Below are positions 1-8,701 of a stretch of DNA of 38,339 bases, one piece after another. The translations under genes were made by a program, and so were the position numbers. Numbering within the stretch: the first letter of the stretch is position 1; each line of letters opens with the position of its first letter. This DNA is from Candidatus Lambdaproteobacteria bacterium (GTDB lineage: Bacteria > SAR324 > JACQKK01). The DNA lies in contig JACQKK010000180.1 in the NCBI GenBank assembly GCA_016204605.1, positions 1-38,339 on the forward strand, in the 5' to 3' direction. Under the pieces are notes generated by a model. The model worked only from the letters and a program-made list of their open reading frames with translations. It made no database searches and was not told the origin of the DNA.

Positions 1-2
1 CC

Positions 3-1352
<1,350 letters not shown>

Positions 1353-1386
1353 ACCACACCCCACGACTCCACCACCGGATGCGGCC

Positions 1387-1794
1387 ATGGCCTCCCGCTG
1401 GCATCTCCCGCTGCAAGGGCTCGCGCGCCTGGCCGCCCCGGCCTGGGCCCGGCTGCGGGCCGGCGGCGCCGAGATCCTGCGCGACCGCGGCTCGGCCGAG
1501 CGGCTGCCGCGGGGCTTCCTGGTGTTCCTGCTGGTGTTCGGGGCGGGGATGATCCTGATCTCGCTGGTGGGCGACCAGGGGCTGATCGCCTACCTGCGGC
1601 TGCAGGAGGAGGCGCGCACGCTGGAGGTCGAAATCCAGCAGCTCGAAGCGCACCGCCACGACCTCGAGCGGGAGGTGCGCGCCCTCCGCGACGACCCGGC
1701 CTACATCGAGCTGCTGGCCCGCAAGCGCCTCGGGCTCGTCAAGCCGGGCGAGACCGTGATCGAGCTGCCGCCGCGCGGGGAGGCGACGCGATGA
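1387..1794 (+). CDS. ftsB: Cell division protein FtsB (DivIC/septum formation initiator family)
   Basis: Bitopic inner-membrane divisome protein that, in the known family, joins FtsL and FtsQ to activate septal peptidoglycan synthesis. The 135-residue product has a basic cytoplasmic N-terminus of about 42 residues, one membrane segment (about 43-62), a coiled coil rich in Glu, Leu and Arg (about 66-105), and a C-terminal LARKRLGLVKPGETVIEL segment typical of FtsB/DivIC. The cytoplasmic extension makes it longer than the roughly 90-100 residues of E. coli FtsB. It follows eno directly and its stop overlaps the start of the next gene by four bases (ATGA), indicating translational coupling. Confidence 0.9.
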   Translation: MASRWHLPLQGLARLAAPAWARLRAGGAEILRDRGSAERLPRGFLVFLLVFGAGMILISLVGDQGLIAYLRLQEEARTLEVEIQQLEAHRHDLEREVRALRDDPAYIELLARKRLGLVKPGETVIELPPRGEATR

Positions 1795-2255
1795 GGACGC
1801 TTGCCGCAGGTGCACTGCTGGCGTCGGCGCTCGCCTGTGCGGGGGGTGCATTGGCCCAGGAGGGGCCGCCCGCGGCCGGTTTGCGCGGGCCCAGCGCCGG
1901 AAGCGCCCCACGTCTGCCGCTGGGGATCGCGCAGCCGAAGCTCTACGCAGTGGATGCCCCCGAGCTGGCCGCGGGCGCCGGCCAGAGCTTCTTCCAGGGG
2001 CTGCTCGGCTTCTACCGCACGGTGATCAGCCCGGTGGATGGCGACCGCTGCAGCATGGCCCCCACCTGCTCGCTCTACGGCCGGCAGGCGCTGAAGCGCC
2101 ACGGCGCCCTGCTCGGCATCGTGCTCACCGCCGACCGCCTGCTGCACGAGGCCGATGAGGTGCAGCACGTCCGGCTCATCCGCGAGGGGGGCGAGACCTA
2201 CTCCCTCGATCCGCTGGAGGCCAACACCTACTGGCTGCCCGAGTGGATGAAGTGA
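1791..2255 (+). CDS. YidD-like (DUF37) protein with a signal peptide
   Basis: The 154-residue product contains a YidD core at about residues 70-125: a FYRTVISPVDGDRC segment, a PTCSLYGRQAL segment and an RHGALLGIVLTADRLL helix. The paired cysteines and the Pro-Thr-Cys-Ser motif match the family, whose known members assist YidC-dependent membrane protein insertion. Unlike canonical YidD (about 80 residues, held to the membrane by an amphipathic helix), this protein begins with a clear signal peptide (basic start, hydrophobic stretch, Ala-Gln cleavage site near residue 23) and a Pro/Ala-rich linker. The domain may therefore act in the periplasm, and the function may differ from YidD. The start overlaps the ftsB stop. 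Confidence 0.75.
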   Translation: MRTLAAGALLASALACAGGALAQEGPPAAGLRGPSAGSAPRLPLGIAQPKLYAVDAPELAAGAGQSFFQGLLGFYRTVISPVDGDRCSMAPTCSLYGRQALKRHGALLGIVLTADRLLHEADEVQHVRLIREGGETYSLDPLEANTYWLPEWMK

Positions 2256-2321
2256 GGGGCTGACCCGCAGCGGGCCACGGTGGCCCTTGCGCATCACCCA
2301 GACGTTGGCTACGATTTGCTC

Positions 2322-2678
2322 ATGCCGATCACCCAGGAACGCGAGACCATTCAGGACCTGCGCGGCGTCGGATTCACCGAGGAGCAGGCGAACCTGTTGG
2401 CGGCCAAGTTCGAGGCTGCCGCCCAGGCGACCGCCCAGGACCTCAAGTCATTCATCCGCGCCGAGAACGAGCGCCTGCGCGCCGACATCGAGGTGCGCTT
2501 CGCGCAGATGGAAAGCCGCTTCGCGCAGATGGAAGCCCGCTTCGCACTGACGGAATCCCGCTTCGCAGAGACGGAAGCCCGCATCGAGCGCTCCCTGCGC
2601 GTATTCGTCGTGACGATTCTCACCGCATTTCTCGGCGTCACCGGCCTGGCGGTGGCCATCGTCAAGCTCGTTCCGTAA
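2322..2678 (+). CDS. Small coiled-coil protein with C-terminal membrane anchor (DUF1640-like)
   Basis: The product is about 118 residues from the ATG at 2322. A GTG at 2280 would add 14 residues, and no ribosome-binding site decides between them. An N-terminal segment (IQDLRGVGFTEEQANLLAA) resembles the start of DUF1640/CCDC90-type coiled-coil proteins. A long coiled coil with four seven-residue repeats (RFAQMES-like) follows, then one hydrophobic segment (about 93-115) ending in KLVP. The build suggests a tail-anchored inner-membrane protein with a cytoplasmic coiled coil. Function is unknown. The stop lies 16 bases from the end of the opposing MR/MLE gene. Confidence 0.7.
   Translation: MPITQERETIQDLRGVGFTEEQANLLAAKFEAAAQATAQDLKSFIRAENERLRADIEVRFAQMESRFAQMEARFALTESRFAETEARIERSLRVFVVTILTAFLGVTGLAVAIVKLVP
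2496..2579 (+). repeat. Four tandem 21-base units encoding coiled-coil heptads
   Basis: Four consecutive 21-base units, each opening with CGCTTCGC, begin at 2496, 2517, 2538 and 2559. Units 1 and 2 differ in only two bases, and units 3 and 4 diverge more. Each encodes one heptad of the form RFAxxEx, so unit number sets the coiled-coil length. The repeats lie inside the small coiled-coil gene. Confidence 0.85.
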
Positions 2679-2694
2679 GGCCCCTGTCCCTCCC

Positions 2695-3807
2695 TCACCC
2701 CTTCAGCCGGAAGTCCTTGAGGATTTCGGGCTTGAAGCGCATGCCGTGGCCGGGGCGGTCGGGGGGGCGCACCATGCCGGCCTTGGGCGTGAGCGGCTCG
2801 ATCCACAGATCGTCCAGCCAGCCCATCCACTCGAGGATCAGGCCGTTGGGGATCGAGCCCAGCAGGTGCGACATCAGCTCGTGGTAGAGATGGGGGGCGA
2901 TCTGGATGTGCCAGGTATCGGCCACGGCGGCGATCTTCCTGAGCTCGGTCAGGCCGCCCCGGATCACGTCGGGTTGGAGGATCGGAATGGGCGCCTCGCC
3001 GCCGAAGAACGGTCGCAGGTCCCAGCGCATGAAGTGGCTCTCCCCGCCCACCACGCGCAGCTTGAGGGCGCGGGCCACGCGCAGGTAGCCGGCGAAGTCC
3101 TCGACCGGCACCGGCTCCTCCATCCAGTAGACGTTCTGCTCCTCGAAGTGCCTGCCCATCAGGATCGCCGTGTCGGCGCTCCAGCCCTGGTTGATGTCGA
3201 TCATGATGTCGATGTCGGGGCCGATGGCTTCGCGCATGCGGCGCACGTTCTCGATATCGCCCCGCAGGCTGGGCGTGTGGGCCGCCTGCATCTTGATGGC
3301 CTTGAACCCCTGCCCGATGAAGCGCCGGGCCTTCTCGATCATGCCATCGCCCCCCAGCCCGCGGAACACGCCGCTGCCGTAGATGGGGACCTCCTCGCGG
3401 TAGGCGCCCCAGAGCTTGTAGAGGGGCAGGCCGGCCTTCTTGCCCAGGGCATCCCAGAGCGCGATGTCGCAGGCGGAGAGCGCGATGATCGGCACCCCCA
3501 TGCGCCCGATACGGTAGGTGGATTGCCAGACCTGCCGCCAGAGGCGCTCGACGTGGGTGGCGTCCTGCCCCAGCAGCATCGGCCGGAGCACCTCCTCCAG
3601 GCAGGCCGCCACGCTGCGGATGCCGGGGCCGAGCAGTTGGATGTAGCCCATCCCCACGATGCCGCTCTTCGTCTCGATCTCGACGACCAGCATGTCGCGC
3701 TTGCGCTCGACCTTGCTGTCCAGCACGTTCCGCGGCTGCTCGACGAACGGCACGGAGATCACGGTGCTGCGCACTTCCTTGATGATCATGGCGGCTCCTG
3801 GTTTCAA
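2695..3807 (-). CDS. Mandelate racemase/muconate lactonizing enzyme family protein (copy 1)
   Basis: Enolase-superfamily enzyme of 370 residues. The barrel carries the three carboxylate metal ligands expected in the mandelate racemase subgroup (IMIDINQGW, WMEEPVP, VGGESHF), the Asp of the His-Asp dyad (QPDVIRGGLTE), its His (IAPHLYHE) and a terminal Glu strand (LILEW). These sites fit acid-sugar or hydroxy-acid dehydratase or racemase chemistry. At the second-strand base, where mandelate racemase has Lys-x-Lys, the sequence reads IKMQ, so the second lysine appears to be glutamine. Substrate cannot be assigned. It is about 120 bases from a close paralogue on the same strand, with a palindromic repeat between them. 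Confidence 0.88.
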   Translation of the reverse strand: MKPGAAMIIKEVRSTVISVPFVEQPRNVLDSKVERKRDMLVVEIETKSGIVGMGYIQLLGPGIRSVAACLEEVLRPMLLGQDATHVERLWRQVWQSTYRIGRMGVPIIALSACDIALWDALGKKAGLPLYKLWGAYREEVPIYGSGVFRGLGGDGMIEKARRFIGQGFKAIKMQAAHTPSLRGDIENVRRMREAIGPDIDIMIDINQGWSADTAILMGRHFEEQNVYWMEEPVPVEDFAGYLRVARALKLRVVGGESHFMRWDLRPFFGGEAPIPILQPDVIRGGLTELRKIAAVADTWHIQIAPHLYHELMSHLLGSIPNGLILEWMGWLDDLWIEPLTPKAGMVRPPDRPGHGMRFKPEILKDFRLKG

Positions 3808-3842
3808 GCGGTGACGGGGCGTGACGGGCGGTGGCCCACTGC

Positions 3843-3915
3843 GACCTCACCCCCGCCGGCTCACGCCGGCGCGCCCCTCTCCCTAGGGAGAGGGAGGGCC
3901 GGGGTGGGTGAGGTC
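3843..3915. repeat. REP-like compound palindrome between the two MR/MLE genes
   Basis: The outer arms GACCTCACCC and GGGTGAGGTC form a dyad. Inside are two further hairpins: CGCCGGC/GCCGGCG around a TCAC loop, and CCCTCTCCC/GGGAGAGGG around TA. This layout is typical of dispersed extragenic palindromes in GC-rich proteobacteria. It fills most of the gap between two tandem same-strand genes and could act as a transcript-stabilising or attenuating structure. Confidence 0.75.
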
Positions 3916-3928
3916 CCGCGAAGGGCCA

Positions 3929-5071
3929 TCAGCCCCTGACCCGGAACTCCTTGATGGCCTCGGGCTTGAAGGCGAGGCCGTGGCCGGGCTTCTCGATGGG
4001 GCGCATCAGGCCCTGCCTGTCGGCCTTGACCGGCTCGACCCACAGATCGTCGATCCAGCCGCGGTATTCGAGGATCAGGGCGTTCGGGATGTGGGCGCAC
4101 AGGCTCACCATCAGCTCGTGGTACAGGTGGGGGGCGATCTGCACGTGCCAGGTATCGGCCACCGCGGCGATCTTCCTGAGCTCGGTCAGGCCGCCCCGGA
4201 TCACGTCGGGCTGGAGGATCGGGATCGGCACGTCGCCCGTGAAGAACGGGCGCAGCTCCCAGCGCATGAAGTGGCTCTCCCCGCCCACCACCCGCAACTT
4301 GAGGGCGCGGGCCACGCGGAAGTAGCCGGCGAAGTCGTCCACCGGCACCGGCTCCTCCAGCCAGTAGGGGTCGTAGGGCTCGAACTGCCGGCCGGCCAGG
4401 ATCGCGGTGTCGGCGCTCCAGCCCTGGTTGACGTCGATCATGATCTTGACGTCGGGGCCGAGCGCCTCGCGCATGCGGCGCAGCATCTCCACGTCGTGGG
4501 CGACGCTATGGCCGTGGGCGGCCTGCATCTTGATCCCCTGGAGCCCCGCCGCCACGTAGCCCTTGGCCTTGGCGATCTGGCCCTCGAGATCGAGCCAGCG
4601 GTAGACGCCGCTGCCGTAGGCGGGGATGGCCTCGCGCGAGGCGCCCCACAGCCGGTAGAGCGGCAGACCGGCGCGCTTGCCCAGCCAGTCCCAGAGCGCC
4701 ACGTCGACGATGGAGAAGGCGATCACGGGCACCCCCATGCGCCCGATGCGGTAGGTGGACTTCCACGCCTCGCGCCAGAGCCGTTCGATGTGGGTGGCGT
4801 CCTGCCCGATCAGCAGTGGCTTGATCACCTCATGGAAGCACGCATCCACGGTGCGGATGCCGATCGAGCGCCAGTAGGCGTAGCCCATCCCGATGGTGCC
4901 GTCGGCCGTCTCGATCTCGAGCATCCACACGTCGCTCGGCCGGTCCGTCTGGATGGCGATGCCGCCCGCCACCGGCACCCCCGGCGCCGGCGGCGGCAGC
5001 AGGTTGAGCAGCGTCGTGCGGCAGTCCTTGATGATGGCGCCCTTGTCGGGGGCGGGGGCGTTCGAGGCCAT
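3929..5071 (-). CDS. Mandelate racemase/muconate lactonizing enzyme family protein (copy 2)
   Basis: Enolase-superfamily enzyme of 380 residues, a clear paralogue of the 370-residue copy downstream. It keeps the ligand and base segments MIDVNQGW, WLEEPVP, VGGESHF, QPDVIRGGLTE, IAPHLYHE and ILEYRGW, and shares the unusual IKMQ in place of Lys-x-Lys. The N-terminal about 40 residues (MASNAPAPDKGAIIKDCRTT onward, with a Pro-rich loop) differ from copy 1, as expected if the capping domain sets a different substrate preference. Long stretches of DNA are nearly identical between the copies. The 5' leader holds a hairpin. Function is acid-sugar or hydroxy-acid dehydratase or racemase by family; the substrate is unknown. 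Confidence 0.88.
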   Translation of the reverse strand: MASNAPAPDKGAIIKDCRTTLLNLLPPPAPGVPVAGGIAIQTDRPSDVWMLEIETADGTIGMGYAYWRSIGIRTVDACFHEVIKPLLIGQDATHIERLWREAWKSTYRIGRMGVPVIAFSIVDVALWDWLGKRAGLPLYRLWGASREAIPAYGSGVYRWLDLEGQIAKAKGYVAAGLQGIKMQAAHGHSVAHDVEMLRRMREALGPDVKIMIDVNQGWSADTAILAGRQFEPYDPYWLEEPVPVDDFAGYFRVARALKLRVVGGESHFMRWELRPFFTGDVPIPILQPDVIRGGLTELRKIAAVADTWHVQIAPHLYHELMVSLCAHIPNALILEYRGWIDDLWVEPVKADRQGLMRPIEKPGHGLAFKPEAIKEFRVRG

Positions 5072-5088
5072 GGGGCTCCGGGGGTGGC

Positions 5089-5119
5089 GGGTGGCGGCGG
5101 ATCACGACCGACGCCACCC
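5089..5119. other. Hairpin in the 5' leader of MR/MLE copy 2
   Basis: The eight-base arms GGGTGGCG and CGCCACCC are perfect complements around a 15-base loop, between the MR/MLE start codon (5071) and the stop of the HepT gene (5185). On the + strand the structure is followed by TTT. It could be a weak attenuator or terminator, or simply a GC-rich chance structure. Confidence 0.3.
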
Positions 5120-5184
5120 TTTAGCCCCGATGGCCTGAAGAGGTCAACCGGCACGCTCGTGCCCGTGCCCTCCGCCAAACAGCG

Positions 5185-5541
5185 TCATGTCGGGTCGAGG
5201 GGATGTTTGGGAAGCAACCGCACCAGGGCGTCGACAAGCGCAGGCAAATCGTCGTTTACCGTATCCCAAAGCTGGTCAAGGTCCACGACGTCATAGCCAT
5301 GAATCAGTCTGTTTCGCATGCCGATCATTTTCCTCCAAGGCAACTGGGGGAACCGGGCACGCTCTTCCGGCGTCACCTGAGCGGCAGCTTCGCCTATCAC
5401 CTCCACCAGACGGGTCACGGCGAGCTGAAGCACGCGATTCCGCTGCAACTCCGCCTTGGTCTTGCCTTCCAGCAGCTCCAGAGCTTCCCGCGCGAAATCG
5501 CGGATATGCCTCAACCTGACGGTGGGATCATGGCGCGTCAT
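5185..5541 (-). CDS. hepT: HepT-like HEPN ribonuclease toxin (DUF86)
   Basis: All-helical HEPN-domain protein of 118 residues, the usual size for DUF86/HepT. The diagnostic R-x4-H-x-Y motif is intact as RNRLIHGY (Arg76, His81, Tyr83). In the characterised family this motif forms the RNase active site, and its tyrosine is the residue AMPylated by the partner nucleotidyltransferase. The ATG at 5541 overlaps the end of the upstream nucleotidyltransferase gene by 14 bases, the usual antitoxin-first order. The pair should form a type VII toxin-antitoxin system. A role in phage defence or plasmid-style maintenance is inference. Confidence 0.9.
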   Translation of the reverse strand: MTRHDPTVRLRHIRDFAREALELLEGKTKAELQRNRVLQLAVTRLVEVIGEAAAQVTPEERARFPQLPWRKMIGMRNRLIHGYDVVDLDQLWDTVNDDLPALVDALVRLLPKHPLDPT

Positions 5542-5845
5542 ATTGCACCTGCGCCTCCCGCAGAACCTCGTCCCGGAAATATCGACTCAGGGAGTTGACG
5601 GTGTTCATGTCCGCGCGGCGTCCCAGCAGCTTGGAAAGCTCATCTTGGATCCCCGACAGCGTCATCAGGCCCACGGAGTGGCCGGGCTCGAACTCGACCA
5701 GCACATCAACGTCGCTTTCCGGGCCGAAGTCGTCCCGCAGCACCGAGCCGAACAGCGACAGGCGCCGGATGTGATGCCGGCGACAGAAGTCGGCGAGCGC
5801 CGCGCGGGGGACCGGAATTCGCGGGATGGTTTCGGCGGGGTCCAC
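5528..5845 (-). CDS. mntA: MntA-like minimal nucleotidyltransferase antitoxin
   Basis: Minimal nucleotidyltransferase-fold protein of 105 residues from the GTG at 5845. It has the signature GS-x10-D-x-D: Gly33-Ser34 in LSLFGSVLRDDFG, then Asp45 and Asp47 in SDVDVLVEF. Known MntA antitoxins transfer AMP to a tyrosine of HepT. The GTG start gives the family's usual N-terminus (IPRIPVPRAALADFC). A TTG at 5914 would extend it by 23 residues into the end of the hydratase gene, which seems less likely, but no ribosome-binding site settles this. The gene lies 37 bases after the hydratase stop, and its end overlaps hepT. Confidence 0.85.
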   Translation of the reverse strand: MDPAETIPRIPVPRAALADFCRRHHIRRLSLFGSVLRDDFGPESDVDVLVEFEPGHSVGLMTLSGIQDELSKLLGRRADMNTVNSLSRYFRDEVLREAQVQYDAP

Positions 5846-5882
5846 GGCTACCGCTGGTTCGGGTTCGGAATCCTGAGTGCTG

Positions 5883-6710
5883 CTACTCCTGCCACTTGGG
5901 CTGGCGCTTCTCAAGGAAGGCGCCGATGCCTTCCTGGGCGTCGGGCTGCTGGGCGTTCTCGGTCATGGCGGCCTCGGCGACCGTGTACGCGGCGCCATGC
6001 TCCTTGGCCACCTGCGCGAAGAACGCCCGCTTGCCGAGGGCGACCGTGGTGCGGCTGTACTGGAGGATTTCCCGCGCCAGGGCCTCCGTCTCTGCCCGAA
6101 GCGCCTCCGGGGCGACGACGCGGTTGACGAGGCCGAGTCGCCACGCCTCCTCCGCCGGGATGGGGCGGCCGGTGAGCAGCATCTCCAGCGCCGGCTTGGC
6201 GGGGATGGCGCGGGCCAGCGGCACCGCGGGGGTCGAGCAGAACAGCCCGATCTTGACGCCGGGGGTCTGAAAGGCCGCCTCGCGCGAGGCCACCGCCAGG
6301 TCGCAACTGGCGACGAGCTGGCAGCCCGCGGCCGAGGCCAGCCCGTGCACCTCGGCGATCACCGGCTTCGGCAGCAGCCGGACGCTCTCCATCACGGAGG
6401 TGCACAGGCTGAACAGCTCGCACAGGGCCGGCTCCTCCGCGCCCCTGATCTCGCGCAGGTCGTGGCCGGCCGAAAACACGGGGCCCCGGGCGGCAATCAC
6501 CACCACGCCCACCTCCGGGTCGGCCGCCATGGCCTCCAGCGCGGCGCCCAGCGCGCCGAGCATGGGCCGCGAGAGGGCGTTGCGGCGCTCCGGCCGGTTC
6601 AGGGTCAGCCGGCCGATGCCCGCGCCGCGCTCCGCCAGCACGTAGGGGTTCTCGCCGGCGGGGGCTGAGCGCGGGTCCGTCGTGGCGTGGGATGCGGGGG
6701 CGCTGCTCAT
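5883..6710 (-). CDS. Enoyl-CoA hydratase/isomerase family protein, ECHDC3-like
   Basis: Crotonase-fold protein of 275 residues. The ATG at 6710 is chosen because GAGGAGA lies just upstream on the minus strand; longer frames only add low-complexity residues. Crotonase signatures include the oxyanion-hole segment VFSAGHDLREI and a second site in HGLASAAGCQLVASCDLAVA. The two glutamates of true enoyl-CoA hydratases are absent: GCEL is GCQL, and the second falls in a TPGVKIGLFCSTP segment. Both changes are characteristic of the ECHDC3 group, so hydration of enoyl-CoA is doubtful and another CoA-thioester role is likely. The HepT/MntA pair follows on the same strand. Confidence 0.85.
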   Translation of the reverse strand: MSSAPASHATTDPRSAPAGENPYVLAERGAGIGRLTLNRPERRNALSRPMLGALGAALEAMAADPEVGVVVIAARGPVFSAGHDLREIRGAEEPALCELFSLCTSVMESVRLLPKPVIAEVHGLASAAGCQLVASCDLAVASREAAFQTPGVKIGLFCSTPAVPLARAIPAKPALEMLLTGRPIPAEEAWRLGLVNRVVAPEALRAETEALAREILQYSRTTVALGKRAFFAQVAKEHGAAYTVAEAAMTENAQQPDAQEGIGAFLEKRQPKWQE

Positions 6711-7217
6711 GGGGGGTCTCCTCGGAGAGGGGCGGCACGGGATCGGCGGGGCCGCCGGGCTGGGTCGGCAAGCGCCGGCCGCCGCGGGCCGGCCGGAAGC
6801 CGCCTCGCGGGCACCGGCGTCGGAGCCAAGATAGCATCGCGTCCCGGCGGCGGTCAAAACGCGGCGGCCACCGCCCCGGCTCCCCTGCGGCGCGCGAGGC
6901 AGCGGCCCCAGGCCCTCCACCCACGCCGCGGCTCCTCCGGGCGAGGCCGCGACCCCAGCAAAAGTTACCGTCCGCGGAGCTGGGACATCGCGCGCCTGCC
7001 GCGGCTCTTCCCGCGTCGATGAGTGAAACCGCTGTCAGAACAATCTATTTGATGACGTGGCACGCGATTGGAATTGCCACTCGTCGACGAGGAGTTGCGC
7101 CCGCCGCCGGCACCCCGGGCTGTCGCATGCTCCCGTTCGCGCCAGCCGTTTCCGGGAGGAGGCACCCTCGGCCGGCTCCAACCCGTAGCGCGAAGCCCTC
7201 AGCCCTGGTGTGGCAAT
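6711..7217. other. Divergent intergenic region upstream of motA and the ECHDC3-like gene
   Basis: No gene is supported in these 507 bases. The left part is very GC-rich. The right part (about 7020-7085) is less so and contains an inverted repeat, GTGGCA at 7057-7062 and TGCCAC at 7075-7080, separated by 12 bases, which could be an operator for motAB. A convincing sigma-28 or sigma-54 promoter was not found. Confidence 0.5.
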
Positions 7218-8033
7218 ATGGAATTCGGAACCATTCTCGGCTTGATGCTGGCCTTCGGGCTGGTATTCCTCGGCATCGTGGTGGATTTCGGCACTCTGAG
7301 CATCAACGTCGCCAAGATCCAGTTCTTCATCGACTTCCCCTCGGTGATGATCGTGGTCGGCGGGGTATTCGCCTCGATGCTGGTCTCGTATCCGCTCACC
7401 AAGCTGATCCGGCTGGGCAAGGCCATTCCGAAAGTGTTCCGGCCGGTGCCCGAGGAACTGATCGAGACGCTGACGCTGGTCATCGACGTCTCCAAGATCG
7501 CGCGCAAGAACATCCTGGCCATCGAGGATGCGCTGCCCAGCATCGACAACCTCTACCTGCGCAACGGACTGCGGCTGGTGGTGGACCGCGTGGACCGCGA
7601 GCTGATCATCGAAATCCTCCAGTCCGAGATGCGGTACCAGGACATTCGCGAGGACGAGAATCTCTCGATGATGAAGACGGCTACCTCGCTTTCCCCCGCG
7701 TTCGGCATGATCGGCACGCTGATCGGGCTGATCCTGATGCTGCAGAACCTCTCCGACCCCACCTCGATCGGCCCCGCCATGGCGGTGGCCATCGTGACCA
7801 CGTTCTACGGCTCGTTGCTGGCGAACGTCGTGTTCCTGCCGTTCAGCAACAAGCTCTCCGCGCGCAAGGGTGACGAGAAGATCCTGCGCGAAATGATCCG
7901 CGACGGCGTGCTCTACATCGAGAAAGGCGAGCGACCCGATTTCATTGAGCAAGACCTTATGAACTACCTCCCGCTCGAATTGCGCACCCTCTACGAGGAG
8001 ATGAAGTTCGAGAGCGCAAAAGGGGGTGGCTGA
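7218..8033 (+). CDS. motA: Flagellar motor stator protein MotA
   Basis: Inner-membrane stator subunit of 271 residues that forms the ion channel with MotB and drives rotor rotation. The start MEFGTILGLMLAFGLVFLGI is the first of four membrane segments. The second pair lies near residues 153-210, with a PAFGMIGTLIGLILML segment and FLPFSNKL carrying the two functionally important prolines of the family. A large cytoplasmic loop of about 100 residues sits between the membrane pairs. The ATG at 7218 is chosen because it opens the first membrane helix. Its stop overlaps the motB start by one base, so the two are translationally coupled. Confidence 0.95.
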   Translation: MEFGTILGLMLAFGLVFLGIVVDFGTLSINVAKIQFFIDFPSVMIVVGGVFASMLVSYPLTKLIRLGKAIPKVFRPVPEELIETLTLVIDVSKIARKNILAIEDALPSIDNLYLRNGLRLVVDRVDRELIIEILQSEMRYQDIREDENLSMMKTATSLSPAFGMIGTLIGLILMLQNLSDPTSIGPAMAVAIVTTFYGSLLANVVFLPFSNKLSARKGDEKILREMIRDGVLYIEKGERPDFIEQDLMNYLPLELRTLYEEMKFESAKGGG

Positions 8034-8671
8034 TGCCCGTCTTCGAGGAAGAGCATAAGTGCGACGAGTTCACCGACTACTGGATCTTCACCTACGGCGA
8101 TACCGTCACCCTGCTGCTGACGTTCTTCATCCTGCTGATGACCTTCTGCAAGCTGGACGTGGCCAAGTTCAGCAACGTGGCCGAGAGCTTCAAGCCGACC
8201 CCGCCGGGGTCGCCGTTCTTCCTCAAGGGCGGCGAATCGGTGCTGGAGGGCATCGCGCAGCGCGTGGAGACGGGCGACTTCGGCGATCAGGTGAACGTCA
8301 CGGTGGAGGAGCGCGGCGTCGTGGTCTCCTTCAAGGATTCGGCGCTGTTCGAATCCGGCTCGACCGAGCTCTCCGAACGCGCCATCAAGTCGCTTTCGCG
8401 GTTCGTGAAGTTCCTCTACGCGCTGCCCAATCCGGTGCTGATCGAAGGCCACACCGATGACGGGCAGATCCGCACCCCCAGGTTTCCCTCGAACTGGGAG
8501 CTCTCGTCGGCCCGCGCCGGCTCTGTCGCGCGCTTTCTCCAGCGCGAGGGCATCAAGGGCGACCGGATCACGGTGATCGGCTATGCCGAGTTCAGGCCGC
8601 GCGTCCGCAACGACTCCCCCGAGCGCCGCGCGCTCAACCGCCGCATCGACGTCATCCTCAAGCCCGATTGA
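8033..8671 (+). CDS. motB: Flagellar motor stator protein MotB
   Basis: Stator subunit of 212 residues that anchors MotA to peptidoglycan. It has a short cytoplasmic N-terminus, one membrane helix (about 22-40) with the ion-carrying aspartate at Asp23 (TYGDTVTLLLTFFILL), a plug/linker region, and a C-terminal OmpA-like peptidoglycan-binding domain (about 100-208) with VLIEGHTDD and NRRIDVIL motifs. It is shorter than E. coli MotB, because the linker and tail are trimmed. The start overlaps the motA stop. Downstream, rsmG converges on the opposite strand. Confidence 0.93.
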   Translation: MPVFEEEHKCDEFTDYWIFTYGDTVTLLLTFFILLMTFCKLDVAKFSNVAESFKPTPPGSPFFLKGGESVLEGIAQRVETGDFGDQVNVTVEERGVVVSFKDSALFESGSTELSERAIKSLSRFVKFLYALPNPVLIEGHTDDGQIRTPRFPSNWELSSARAGSVARFLQREGIKGDRITVIGYAEFRPRVRNDSPERRALNRRIDVILKPD

Positions 8672-8679
8672 TCCCGCGC

Positions 8680-8693
8680 GCCGGCCGCCCGGC
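8680..8693. terminator. Short hairpin between convergent motB and rsmG
   Basis: GCCGG and CCGGC pair around a four-base loop in the 30-base gap between the converging motB and rsmG stops. There is no T-tract, so it would be at best a weak bidirectional terminator. Confidence 0.25.
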
Positions 8694-8701
8694 GGCGGGC
8701 A

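Noticed and set aside
7057..7080. Sigma-54 promoter (TGGCAC...TTGCC) upstream of motA
   Set aside because: The GG and GC half-sites are about 15 bases apart rather than 10.
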